A DNA stretch of 64,000 nt, taken from the NCBI GenBank assembly GCA_903824785.1, contig CAIJYD010000002.1, forward strand, positions 21,199 through 85,198. Direction: 5' to 3'. This DNA comes from an uncultured Bacteroidota bacterium. GTDB lineage: Bacteria > Bacteroidota > Bacteroidia > Bacteroidales > VadinHA17. Made by a program: the position numbers and the translations under genes. The notes under the pieces are model-generated. The model was not told the DNA's origin. It made no database searches and worked only from the letters and a program-made list of their open reading frames with translations. Each line of letters begins with the position of its first letter. Position 1 is the first letter of the stretch. Shown here piece by piece: positions 1-8,574 of this stretch.

Positions 1-2
1 AG

Positions 3-1193
3 ATTGCTGAGAAAGGTTATGCTGCTCACTGGAGGTATAAAGGTGATGAAGCCCCTGAAAGCGAGCTGGATAAATGGATAAAAAAAATCCGCCTGATGCT
101 CGAGAACCCTCATGAAGACCCGATAGAGTTTCTTGATGAGTTTAAAATGAATCTGTTCTCCTCAGAAATAATGGTTTTTACACCAAAAGGATTTCTTGTC
201 AGTCTGCCCAAAGGTGCATCAGCTCTCGATTTTGCCTATGAGATCCACACCGAAGTTGGAAATAAAGCTATTGGCGCAAAGATAAACTATAAGCTGAATC
301 CCATTAACTCAATTCTCATGAGCGGCGATCAGGTTGAGATTATTACCTCCGAGATAGCTAAACCCGAAAGAGAATGGCTCTCCTTCGTGAGAACTTCAAA
401 AGCCAAGGAGGCCATAAAGAATTCATTGAAAACCGATTCTAAAGACAGCATTCAGAACGGAGTAGAAATACTTGAGAGTAAACTAAAAGAGCTTGGATTA
501 AGTTCAAACGCCGAAATCCTTAAGAAGCTGCTTTTAGCCTATGAAGTATTAAATAAGGATGAACTATACTCCGGCATTGGACTTGGAAGTATAAATCTCG
601 ATGATCTGAAGAAAATTGTAAAGAAGAATCCATCGAAGAATGTCATCAAATACTGGGAGCTAAAACTTATTGGTTCCAGAAAAGAGAAAAAAGATGCTGA
701 TGTTGTTCAGGAGAAAATTGATACCAGCGTCCCATTTCTTCTCAGAGAGAATGTAGACAATGCAGAACAATCTTATGAAATAGCCAAATGCTGCAGTCCT
801 ATACCCGGCGATGAGGTTACCGGCTATCACTCACCTGAAGGGACAATTATCATCCATAAACCCAAATGCCCTGTTGCGATACGTATTATGTCGAACGAAG
901 GCAACAGGATTATAGCTGTCAAATGGGCTATCCATAAACTGGTCTCTTTCCTTGCCAGGATAAGCATGACCGGAATTGACCGGATCGGACTTGTAAATGA
1001 CATTACAAATATTATCTCATCTGAACTTAAAGTAAATATGACCCGGATAAATATTTCAGTTCAGAACGGTATTTTTGAAGGGACAATTGATCTGTTTGTT
1101 CACCATACAAAAGACCTGAATAATCTGATATTGAAAATTTCAAATATAAATGGAATTGAAAATGTTAAAAGAGTCGAAGATTTCGTAAAATAA
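3..1193 (+). CDS. RelA/SpoT-family (p)ppGpp synthetase/hydrolase, C-terminal part (5' end outside window)
   Basis: The reading frame is already open at the first bases, so the gene begins upstream. The first residues (IAEKGYAAHWRYK) match the end of the RelA/SpoT synthetase domain. A TGS domain follows (about residues 60-120 of the visible part, around FTPKGFLVSLPKGASALDFA). Then come a helical segment, the conserved-cysteine region (KCCSPIPGDE and HKPKCP) and a C-terminal ACT domain. This domain order is that of long RSH proteins, which make or degrade (p)ppGpp on starved ribosomes. The hydrolase and most of the synthetase domain are not visible, so I cannot say whether it is bifunctional. 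It ends with TAA at 1191-1193 and is followed by a Fur-like gene on the same strand. Confidence 0.93.
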   Translation: MAEKGYAAHWRYKGDEAPESELDKWIKKIRLMLENPHEDPIEFLDEFKMNLFSSEIMVFTPKGFLVSLPKGASALDFAYEIHTEVGNKAIGAKINYKLNPINSILMSGDQVEIITSEIAKPEREWLSFVRTSKAKEAIKNSLKTDSKDSIQNGVEILESKLKELGLSSNAEILKKLLLAYEVLNKDELYSGIGLGSINLDDLKKIVKKNPSKNVIKYWELKLIGSRKEKKDADVVQEKIDTSVPFLLRENVDNAEQSYEIAKCCSPIPGDEVTGYHSPEGTIIIHKPKCPVAIRIMSNEGNRIIAVKWAIHKLVSFLARISMTGIDRIGLVNDITNIISSELKVNMTRINISVQNGIFEGTIDLFVHHTKDLNNLILKISNINGIENVKRVEDFVK

Positions 1194-1236
1194 TTCTTCA
1201 TCCTGCCTCAACTCACAATATCCGGGAAAAAATTCA

Positions 1237-1244
1237 TATTTTTG
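1237..1244 (+). promoter_or_regulatory. Putative -7 box (TATTTTTG) of the Fur-like gene
   Basis: TATTTTTGC fits the Bacteroidota -7 consensus TAnnTTTG and lies 24 bases ahead of the ATG at 1269. No clear -33 TTTG is seen at the usual distance, so this is a one-box match. Confidence 0.45.
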
Positions 1245-1268
1245 CTATTATTTTAAATCAGACCATTT

Positions 1269-1718
1269 ATGATTAGTGACGATACAAGGATTACAGTAAA
1301 ACAGATCTTTACTGAATACCTTGAGAAAAGAGGACACAGGAAAACACCGGAGAGATATGCTATTCTGGATGAGATTTATTCACGTACAGGTCATTTCGAT
1401 ATTGAATCGCTTTATATCTTCATGAAGAATAAAAACTACAGGGTAAGCCGTGCCACATTGTATAATACCATAGAACTGCTTCTCGACTGCAGCCTGGTAA
1501 TAAAGCATCAGTTTGGTAAAAACATTGCCCAGTTTGAGAAGGCATACCAATGCGCACAACACGATCATCTTATTGATATTGAGACAGGCAGGGTAACAGA
1601 ATTCTGCGACCCACGAATCCACGAGATTATTAAAACAGCCAGCGAATTACATAACTTCTCTCCACTATATCATTCACTATATATCTACGGACATTCTACT
1701 GAAAAAGATAAAAAATAA
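1269..1718 (+). CDS. Fur-family transcriptional regulator
   Basis: The 149-residue product has the Fur winged-helix fold. The N-terminal DNA-binding part includes [17 protein letters not shown] and the recognition-helix region [12 protein letters not shown], followed by the HDHLI motif that opens the dimerisation domain. Fur-family proteins repress iron, zinc or peroxide-response genes when metal-bound. Here the usual CxxC structural zinc motif after HDHLI is absent (the sequence runs [10 protein letters not shown]), leaving a single Cys nearby in EFCDP. Metal specificity (Fur, Zur or PerR) cannot be assigned. It stands alone between the RSH gene and an outer-membrane-type protein, with its own -7 box. 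Confidence 0.87.
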   Translation: MISDDTRITVKQIFTEYLEKRGHRKTPERYAILDEIYSRTGHFDIESLYIFMKNKNYRVSRATLYNTIELLLDCSLVIKHQFGKNIAQFEKAYQCAQHDHLIDIETGRVTEFCDPRIHEIIKTASELHNFSPLYHSLYIYGHSTEKDKK

Positions 1719-1846
1719 TTCGCTAAAGCACTCATTTAAACTAACGACCGATTGAAAACTAATTTTTATTAAAAATTTTGGTTTAGTGAAGTAATCTGGA
1801 TATGAATTTTTTGAGAATTGAATGTAAAATCCCAACTATTTTTAGT

Positions 1847-2725
1847 ATGAAAACCCTAAAAAAACTCCATCCGGTATTGGTCATATTCCTATTTATATGC
1901 AGTAACTTTGCCGGTTTCGCACAGGATACAACAAATGTCAGCGATCAGCAGAAGAGGACTTTCATAGTAACAAAAAACGATGGAACTGAATACGTCGGAG
2001 TACTGATCAGTCAGGATGAAAGAGAGGTCTTGCTGGAAACAAAAAGCATCGGAAGATTATATATTCCAAAGCACGAAATAAAATCGATTCACGAACTTAC
2101 TGCCGATGATATCAAAGCCGGCACTATTCCGGGAAATAATGTCTTCTCCACAAGATATTTTCTTACCACCAATGGCTTGAGGATGAAAAAGGGTGACAGT
2201 TATGCAATTATGCATTACTATGGGCCAGAAATCCAGTTCAGTGTTTCAGATGGATTGACCGTAGGAGCTATGACAACCTGGGTTGCCATGCCTATTGTTT
2301 TGTCGGCCAAAACATCATTTAGTGCAAATGAAAATCTTCATTTCGGAATTGGCCTTCTTGCAGGTACATTAAGCTGGGCAAACTGGGGAACTATTGGTGC
2401 TTTACCTTATGGCTCAGTAACTTATGGAAATTCCAGAAACAACATAAGTTTATCGGGTGGCTATGCTATTGTTACAGGAGATAATGTTTCAGGAAGCGCA
2501 CCTCTTTTTTCAGTCGGATGCCTTGTAAGAATAACCGATAAGGTCTCTTTTGTAGGTGATTCCTTCCTCTATTTCGGTAACGAAACCTTTAGTATTTTTG
2601 TGCCCGGGATCAGAGTTTCAAAAAGAGCTGACAGAGCCTTCCAGATAGGATTTGCTGCTGTCTCTTCCGGAGGAGATATGGCTCCTGTTCCAATTCCTAT
2701 TGTCAGCTGGTTTATTAAAATTTAA
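1847..2725 (+). CDS. Exported protein, probable outer-membrane beta-barrel, unknown function
   Basis: An upstream in-frame ATG exists at 1802, but I prefer 1847. From there the protein starts with a clean signal peptide, MKTLKKLHPVLVIFLFICSN, ending FAGFAQ. The mature N-terminal part (about residues 35-85: a VTKNDGTEYVGVLIS stretch and KHEIKSIHEL) resembles a small beta domain seen ahead of barrels in Bacteroidota. The rest is rich in alternating aromatic and glycine strands, which suggests a beta-barrel or periplasmic beta protein. I do not recognise a named family, and the neighbours (Fur-like, purA) give no functional hint. About 292 residues with this start. Confidence 0.65.
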   Translation: MKTLKKLHPVLVIFLFICSNFAGFAQDTTNVSDQQKRTFIVTKNDGTEYVGVLISQDEREVLLETKSIGRLYIPKHEIKSIHELTADDIKAGTIPGNNVFSTRYFLTTNGLRMKKGDSYAIMHYYGPEIQFSVSDGLTVGAMTTWVAMPIVLSAKTSFSANENLHFGIGLLAGTLSWANWGTIGALPYGSVTYGNSRNNISLSGGYAIVTGDNVSGSAPLFSVGCLVRITDKVSFVGDSFLYFGNETFSIFVPGIRVSKRADRAFQIGFAAVSSGGDMAPVPIPIVSWFIKI

Positions 2726-2803
2726 TTTATCCGGCAGACTCAACCGTTAAAAATATTTTCTTACCTTACAGCATAATTATTTAATTGCTGAAACATATAT
2801 AAC

Positions 2804-4069
2804 ATGAACATAGACATACTATTAGGACTGCAATGGGGCGATGAAGGAAAAGGAAAGATTGTTGATGTTTTAAGTCCTGTGTACGATGTTGTAGCTCGTT
2901 TTCAGGGCGGACCAAATGCCGGGCATTCTCTCGAGTTCAATAACGTTAAACATGTACTGCACCTAATTCCTTCGGGTATATTTCATCCTGAAAAGCTGAA
3001 TATTATCGGAAATGGAGTAGTAATTGATCCCGCTGTATTTAAAAAAGAGATTGAAGGTCTCGGTCCTTCCGTGGATGAACTCATAAAACGCCTGGTTATT
3101 TCAACAAGGGCGAATCTTATTCTTCCAAGCCACAGAATGCTTGATGCTGCTTATGAGGCACATAAAGGAAACAGCAAAATCGGATCAACACTCAAAGGTA
3201 TCGGACCTGCATATACTGATAAAGTAAGCCGGAATGGACTGAGAATAGGTGACATAATGCGCAATAATTTCCGTGAACTTTATGCTGACCATCTTAATAC
3301 CCATCTCGCAATTCTCAGGAATTATGATTTCAAATTCGACCTGGAAGAATATGAAAAAGGGTGGTTTGAAGGAATTGAGATGTTGAAAAAATTCCGGATG
3401 GTCAATACCGAGTACCTTGTGAATGAACTTGCAGGAAAAGGGAAAAGAATACTTGCCGAAGGAGCACAGGGAACAATGCTTGACGTGGATTTTGGATCGT
3501 ATCCGTTTGTTACATCATCTAATACTATAAGCGCTGGCGCCTGCACCGGTCTGGGCATTTCACCAAAACTTACCGGTGAGATCTTCGGTATCTTCAAAGC
3601 ATATTGCACAAGAGTTGGAAGCGGACCTTTTCCTACTGAGCTCAATGATGAGACAGGTACATTGCTGAGAAATATCGGTCGCGAATTCGGTTCTACAACA
3701 GGCCGGCCAAGACGATGCGGATGGATCGATCTTCCTGCTCTGAAATATTCAATAATGATAAATGGCGTTACAAAGCTTTTTATGACTAAAGCCGATGTTA
3801 TGTCGGGGTTTAAGACAGTGAGACTATGCACATCATATAAAACTGAAGGCATAGAATGTCTGGAAATACCATTCAGCAACGACACACCCATTGAACCTGT
3901 TTATACCGATATGCCGGGCTGGGATGATGATATCTCGGGAATCAGAGATTTCAATAAACTTCCCCAGGCTCTGAAAAACTATATCGAATTTATCGAACAG
4001 CAAACAAAGGTACCAATCACATTGGTATCAGTAGGGCCCGACAGGAACGAGACAATATTCAGAAAATAG
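2804..4069 (+). CDS. purA: Adenylosuccinate synthetase
   Basis: PurA joins IMP and aspartate using GTP to give adenylosuccinate, the first committed step to AMP. The 421-residue product is full length. It has the N-terminal phosphate-binding loop WGDEGKGKIVD, the IMP-binding stretch GSTLKGIGPAYTDK, EGAQGTMLDVDFG, the GRPRRCGW motif and a C-terminal guanine-binding region ending VSVGPDRNETI. The ATG at 2804 puts the GDEGKGK loop at residues 12-18, as expected. It is convergent with the SPOR lipoprotein gene, with only two bases between them. Confidence 0.98.
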   Translation: MNIDILLGLQWGDEGKGKIVDVLSPVYDVVARFQGGPNAGHSLEFNNVKHVLHLIPSGIFHPEKLNIIGNGVVIDPAVFKKEIEGLGPSVDELIKRLVISTRANLILPSHRMLDAAYEAHKGNSKIGSTLKGIGPAYTDKVSRNGLRIGDIMRNNFRELYADHLNTHLAILRNYDFKFDLEEYEKGWFEGIEMLKKFRMVNTEYLVNELAGKGKRILAEGAQGTMLDVDFGSYPFVTSSNTISAGACTGLGISPKLTGEIFGIFKAYCTRVGSGPFPTELNDETGTLLRNIGREFGSTTGRPRRCGWIDLPALKYSIMINGVTKLFMTKADVMSGFKTVRLCTSYKTEGIECLEIPFSNDTPIEPVYTDMPGWDDDISGIRDFNKLPQALKNYIEFIEQQTKVPITLVSVGPDRNETIFRK

Positions 4070-4071
4070 AA

Positions 4072-4539
4072 TTATTGCTGGGCAAAGATCCAGGAATCAG
4101 GATTAACTGTATCCTGAAACTCTTTCAGACGGTTAAATGCTTTTCTGAAACTCTCGTGACCTTCAGCTGAAACAAGTTCAAACTTGCTGCCTTCAACCTT
4201 AAGTATTCTGGTGTTATACCCTTTATTCCTGTAAGCCTCAGCAAGGCCTTTGGCATTCTCGGGTGTAATGAAACTTCCAATAATAATATTGTACTTCAAT
4301 CTGCTTTCCGCAGCAAGACGTTCATCTTCGGCAGTTTTTTCAGATTCAATTCTGGCGGTTTCAATTGCAGCTAACTTTTCCTGAATAGTTCGGAGTGAAT
4401 CAGCTACCCTAATACTGTCTTGTCTGGCATGTAAAAGTGCACTGGTTTTTTTAGCTGAAGAGCCTCCCTTTTTAAAATATTTGCAACCAGGCAGAACAAT
4501 AAGCAGACCTATTAAAACTATTGCCGATAAATGTCTCAT
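4072..4539 (-). CDS. SPOR-domain lipoprotein
   Basis: The 155-residue protein starts with a lipoprotein signal (MRHLSAIVLIGLLIVLPGCK, lipidated Cys at 19). A charged, coiled-coil-like segment follows (about 35-80, rich in E, A, R and K). A C-terminal SPOR domain covers about residues 83-155 (YNIIIGSFITPENAKGLAEA onward). SPOR domains bind denuded peptidoglycan at division sites, so a role in septal wall metabolism is likely but inferred. The domain is near the minimum length, with no other catalytic part. A good two-box promoter precedes it. Confidence 0.85.
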   Translation of the reverse strand: MRHLSAIVLIGLLIVLPGCKYFKKGGSSAKKTSALLHARQDSIRVADSLRTIQEKLAAIETARIESEKTAEDERLAAESRLKYNIIIGSFITPENAKGLAEAYRNKGYNTRILKVEGSKFELVSAEGHESFRKAFNRLKEFQDTVNPDSWIFAQQ

Positions 4540-4596
4540 AATAAATTATTTAAAATTAACTATAAATATGTTGCACCTATTTCACGATCTGATAAT

Positions 4597-4628
4597 CAAA
4601 GGTAATAACTATTGAATAAAAATCCAAA
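4597..4628 (-). promoter_or_regulatory. Promoter of the SPOR lipoprotein gene (TTTG-N20-TACCTTTG)
   Basis: On the minus strand TTTG (4628-4625) is followed after 20 bases by TACCTTTG (4604-4597). Both boxes and the spacing match the Bacteroidota housekeeping promoter TTTG-N19-TAnnTTTG. The start codon lies about 58 bases downstream. Confidence 0.7.
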
Positions 4629-4718
4629 TGATAAAATTATCCCTGACAGATATCATAATGCTGCGGATTTTGTATATTCGGCATATTAAAAATACCAGTA
4701 ATCATTAAACCTTAGTAA

Positions 4719-6632
4719 ATGAAATCCTTAATCCAGTTCTTCGAAGAAAGCGTTGAAAAGTTCAGTAATAATGTTTATCTCTGGGAAAAACCTAATGATA
4801 AATATGAAGGTACAACATACGGCGAAACCCGAAAGCAGGTATATGAGTTTGCTGCAGGACTGATTAAGCTGGGAATTAAAAAAGGAGACAGAATCAGCCT
4901 GATCTCCGAAGGACGAAACAGCTGGGTTATAGGTGAAATGGGAATTCTGTACGCTGGTGCAGTTAATGTGCCGTTATCTGTAAAACTTAATCCCGATGAG
5001 ATAAAATTCAGGATCAGCCATTCAGGTTCAAGAATGATTCTGGTTTCATCAATTCAGGCACAAAAATTAAAACATGTAATCGGAGAATGCCCCGGCATTG
5101 AAAAAATTATTCATTTCGACACTCAGGAAGAGTATGCCGGCAATGAAATACATTTCAATGAAGTCAGAAAAATTGGTAGGGAATGGCTCGACATCCCAGG
5201 AAATATGACAGAGTTTGAAGAATTATTCAAGAGCCTCACTCCTTCCGATTTCGCAAATATCTGCTATACATCAGGCACCACTGCAGACCCAAAGGGTATC
5301 ATCCTCACTCATGGAAATTATGTTACCAACGTCTATCAGTCATATAGCCTGATGGATATCCCTGCATTCTATAAAACACTTCTGATTCTCCCATGGGATC
5401 ACTCGTTCGGACATACCTGCGGAATATTCGCCTTTATGGGAAAAGGTGCAAGTATAGCTTCAGTAAAATCGGGGAAAACACCCATGGAGACTCTGCGAAA
5501 TCTGCCTTCATGCCTTAAGGAGATAAAACCAAATCTGCTGATGAGCGTTCCTGCTATCGCCAAAAACTTCAGAAAAAATATTGAAAAAGGAATAAAAGAA
5601 AAAGGAAAACTGATTGAAATGCTCTTTAATCATGCACTCAATATCTCCTATTCATACAACAAAGAGGGCTGGAACAGAGGAGTAGGATTACAAAGACTTA
5701 AAAAGCCTCTGCTGAACCTTTATGATAAGATACTTTTCAGTAAGATACGTGAAGGTTATGGAGGAGAACTTGACTTTTTCATTGGCGGTGGCGCCCTTCT
5801 CGACATTGAGCTGCAAAGATTTTTTTATGCATTGGGAATACCAATGTTCCAGGGATATGGATTAAGCGAAGCCTCTCCTGTTATCTCTTCCAATTCTGCC
5901 AGCAGACATAAACTCGGATCATCAGGAGTGCTGATAAATAACATGGATCTCAAAATTTGCGACGATGACGGCAACGAGTTACCTGCAGGACAGAAAGGTG
6001 AAATTGTAATCAGAGGCGGAAATGTGATGCACGGGTACTGGAAAAATGACTCCGCAACAAAAGAGAGTATCAAAGATGGCTGGCTTTATACCGGCGATAT
6101 GGGTTATATGAGCGAAGATGGATTCCTTTATGTGCTTGGCAGGTTCAAAAGCCTTCTTATTGCAGATGACGGAGAAAAATTCAGCCCTGAAGGTATTGAA
6201 GAAGCTATCTCCGAACAATCGAAATACATTGACCAATGCATGCTTTATAATAATCAGAAGCCTTATACCGTTGCTCTCGTTGTACCAAACCAACATGCCC
6301 TTAAATTATTTCTTGAAGAAAAAGACCTTACCGCAGACTCGGACGAGGGAATACGTGTTGTAATTAACCTGATTGAAAGCGAGGTAAATGAGTACCGTAC
6401 CAATGGCAGATTCGGAAATATGTTTCCTCAGCGATGGCTTCCTGTTGCAATTGGAATTCTGGAGGAGAGCTTTACAGAAGATAACGGGCTGATGAACTCA
6501 ACCATGAAAATTGTAAGAGGAAAAATCATGGACAGATATCAGGGCTTGATAGACTATTTGTATACTCCTGATGCTAAGGCTGTTACAAATGAGAGAAATG
6601 TAGATGAGGTTGAGAAAATGAAACTCGGTTAA
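4719..6632 (+). CDS. AMP-forming long-chain fatty acid--CoA ligase family protein
   Basis: The 637-residue product belongs to the ANL adenylate-forming superfamily. It activates a carboxylate (probably a long-chain fatty acid) with ATP and CoA. Motifs are the P-loop YTSGTTADPKGIILTHGN (about residue 185), the substrate-pocket motif GYGLSEASPVIS, and the YTGDMGYMSEDGFLYVLGR hinge with the following lysine-bearing C-terminal subdomain. The length is typical of long-chain forms. Substrate cannot be read from sequence. It stands alone, divergent from the SPOR lipoprotein gene and convergent with the HD-domain gene. Confidence 0.9.
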   Translation: MKSLIQFFEESVEKFSNNVYLWEKPNDKYEGTTYGETRKQVYEFAAGLIKLGIKKGDRISLISEGRNSWVIGEMGILYAGAVNVPLSVKLNPDEIKFRISHSGSRMILVSSIQAQKLKHVIGECPGIEKIIHFDTQEEYAGNEIHFNEVRKIGREWLDIPGNMTEFEELFKSLTPSDFANICYTSGTTADPKGIILTHGNYVTNVYQSYSLMDIPAFYKTLLILPWDHSFGHTCGIFAFMGKGASIASVKSGKTPMETLRNLPSCLKEIKPNLLMSVPAIAKNFRKNIEKGIKEKGKLIEMLFNHALNISYSYNKEGWNRGVGLQRLKKPLLNLYDKILFSKIREGYGGELDFFIGGGALLDIELQRFFYALGIPMFQGYGLSEASPVISSNSASRHKLGSSGVLINNMDLKICDDDGNELPAGQKGEIVIRGGNVMHGYWKNDSATKESIKDGWLYTGDMGYMSEDGFLYVLGRFKSLLIADDGEKFSPEGIEEAISEQSKYIDQCMLYNNQKPYTVALVVPNQHALKLFLEEKDLTADSDEGIRVVINLIESEVNEYRTNGRFGNMFPQRWLPVAIGILEESFTEDNGLMNSTMKIVRGKIMDRYQGLIDYLYTPDAKAVTNERNVDEVEKMKLG

Positions 6633-6654
6633 TCAGTTCTGAAGAAGAAAACTC

Positions 6655-7209
6655 CTAAATAACTATCAACCTGCTCTTGAAGGGTAAAAATGTCATGAAA
6701 TCGGCATGATGAACAATATATGCCTCGGTAGTTCTTTTAACAAGATCGCCTTCATGAGCATGGGCCGCAATAATATGACATACCTCAGGTTGTACTCCGC
6801 ACTCCTCTGCCAGCGACACACCGGAAAACGGATGGCGAAGGTATTGTCCGTATTTTCCCTGTACAGCAGTCCCGTTTTTATCAAGCTCATATTCAAGTAA
6901 TTTACCTACATCTGCAAGTATCGCCCCCGAAATAAGAACATCCATATTCACCGGAAGATCATTACTAAAGAACTCATTCATCTTTTCGCCACTTGCTTTT
7001 GCAATATGCACCACGCATCTTTTATGAGCCATAAAGCTTACTTTCAGATCGGGGCCGCAAAGAAGTGTAAACGGAATCCTTTCCAGATCATCAGCAGTCA
7101 GGACACTTCTCTCAAGAGCAATCTCCCATGTTTTTGAAGTTTTTTCCCTGAGTGAATTATCTATGATCCACTCAAGTTCCGGCCAAAGTTTTTTTATCTG
7201 CTCATTCAT
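6655..7209 (-). CDS. HD-domain protein (predicted phosphohydrolase with altered HD motif)
   Basis: The 184-residue protein has the helical layout of a small HD-domain hydrolase: an early His region (AHKRCVVHIAKA, about 61-72), then ILADVGKLLEYE (97-108), then RHPFSGVSLAEECG, HIIAAHAHEGD (145-155) and a late Asp (HHADF, 167-171). In most HD proteins the second motif is HDxGK. Here it is ADVGK, so the metal-binding His is replaced by Ala99 while Asp100 remains. Several other histidines are kept. Activity may be altered, or another His may substitute. The substrate is unknown. It follows the dehydrogenase gene by 12 bases and may be co-transcribed with it. Confidence 0.75.
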   Translation of the reverse strand: MNEQIKKLWPELEWIIDNSLREKTSKTWEIALERSVLTADDLERIPFTLLCGPDLKVSFMAHKRCVVHIAKASGEKMNEFFSNDLPVNMDVLISGAILADVGKLLEYELDKNGTAVQGKYGQYLRHPFSGVSLAEECGVQPEVCHIIAAHAHEGDLVKRTTEAYIVHHADFMTFLPFKSRLIVI

Positions 7210-7221
7210 TTTTAAAACTCT

Positions 7222-8421
7222 TTATTGTTTTATTCTGGAAATGATTGCATCGGTCATTGCGGAAGTTGAAGCAGCTCCGTTCTTAATAACCTCAGCGCTA
7301 CCAGACATTTTCATCATATCATATGTTTTTACTTTCCCCTCTTCTATCACTTCAGCAATGGCCTTACGGATCTTTAATGAAATGTTTTTCTCTCCCATAT
7401 AGTCAAGCATCATACAGGCCGACTCAATCATTGCAATTGGATTTACAATTGAGACTTCATAATCAGCATATTTCGGGGCAGAACCGTGTGTTGGCTCAAA
7501 TACTGCAATCCCGTCAGCGGAAAACTGCGCACTGCAGGCAAATCCGAGTCCGCCAATAAGCCCCGCAAATGCATCAGAAGCAATATCACCAAACATATTA
7601 CCTGCTACGATAACCCCGTAATCTTCCGGATTCTTAGTCAGCCACATCATCTGGGCATCTATATTGGTATTCACCAGTTTTATCTGCGGAAAAGAATTTT
7701 TCTGAATATCCTTGGCCAGTTTCCACATCAGTCCCGATGTTTCTCTGATAACATTTGGCTTCTCACACAGAGTAACTGAATCATAGCCGAATTTAACAGC
7801 ATATTCAAATGCTGCAACAAGAATCCTCATGGTGGCTTTCCGGGTAAAGATCCTTGTTGATACTGATAGCTCATCCACAGGAACATCACCAAAGTTTTCT
7901 TTGAACTTTGGATGTGTCATCAGCGCCTGGTAAACCTGCGCCGGAGGATTGGTCCACTCCACTCCCGAATAGAGACATTCTGTATTCTGACGGAATATTA
8001 CAACATCAACAAGGGGTTCATCAATTGTATTATCTTTTCCCCGTCTGACAAAATTCAGAGGATTACCTTTATATGATTTACATGGCCGTACACAAATATC
8101 AAGATTAAACAACTGCCGCAAACCAACTATCGGGCTTGAGTAGACAAATCCCTTTCCCTGAAGGTCAGGATTAAGAGCGGCTTTTGCCTCGTCATTGGGT
8201 TTTGAAGTTATTGCCCCAAAAAGAGCAATCTTATGTTTTTTAAGAAGCTCTATTGTCCTTACAGGAAGAGGATTACCTTCCCTGCACCAGTATTCCCAGC
8301 CAATATCTCCGTGCACATAATCTGCCTCAAATCCTGCTGCATCAAGTACTCTGACAGCCTCCCTGAGTACCACTTCACCAATCCCGTCTCCGGGTAATGT
8401 AACAATAACAGGTTTTTTCAT
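7222..8421 (-). CDS. Isocitrate/isopropylmalate dehydrogenase family protein, likely isocitrate dehydrogenase
   Basis: This is a decarboxylating beta-hydroxyacid dehydrogenase. It has the opening TLPGDGIGEVVLREAVRVL, the substrate region LRQLFNLDICVRP with following arginines, FRQNTECLYSGVEW, and the C-terminal GNMFGDIASDAFAGLIGG and FEPTHGSAPKYA motifs. I use the ATG at 8421 (399 residues). An upstream in-frame start at 8457 would add 12 residues without family similarity. With citrate lyase nearby and no leu genes, isocitrate is the more likely substrate, but isopropylmalate cannot be excluded. The cofactor (NAD or NADP) is not assigned. Confidence 0.85.
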   Translation of the reverse strand: MKKPVIVTLPGDGIGEVVLREAVRVLDAAGFEADYVHGDIGWEYWCREGNPLPVRTIELLKKHKIALFGAITSKPNDEAKAALNPDLQGKGFVYSSPIVGLRQLFNLDICVRPCKSYKGNPLNFVRRGKDNTIDEPLVDVVIFRQNTECLYSGVEWTNPPAQVYQALMTHPKFKENFGDVPVDELSVSTRIFTRKATMRILVAAFEYAVKFGYDSVTLCEKPNVIRETSGLMWKLAKDIQKNSFPQIKLVNTNIDAQMMWLTKNPEDYGVIVAGNMFGDIASDAFAGLIGGLGFACSAQFSADGIAVFEPTHGSAPKYADYEVSIVNPIAMIESACMMLDYMGEKNISLKIRKAIAEVIEEGKVKTYDMMKMSGSAEVIKNGAASTSAMTDAIISRIKQ

Positions 8422-8539
8422 ATTGAAGGTTTTTATTACGCAGTTTTTGTAACTCAATTGTAAAAATAGTCATTTTTCTGCAGTCAATAAAAAATATGAG
8501 TAATTTAAATATCAGTCCTTATAAGTGAAAAAAAAACTT

Positions 8540-8547
8540 TAGATTTG
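8540..8547 (+). promoter_or_regulatory. Putative -7 box (TAGATTTG) of pepD
   Basis: TAGATTTG fits TAnnTTTG and lies 27 bases ahead of the pepD ATG at 8575, in the divergent space shared with the dehydrogenase gene. No clear -33 box. Confidence 0.4.
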
Positions 8548-8574
8548 TAGGTTAAGTGATATTTTAAAATAGTT

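Noticed and set aside
3322..3891. 189-codon minus-strand frame inside purA
   Set aside because: It is a shadow of the conserved purA frame, with no signal, domain or start-site support.
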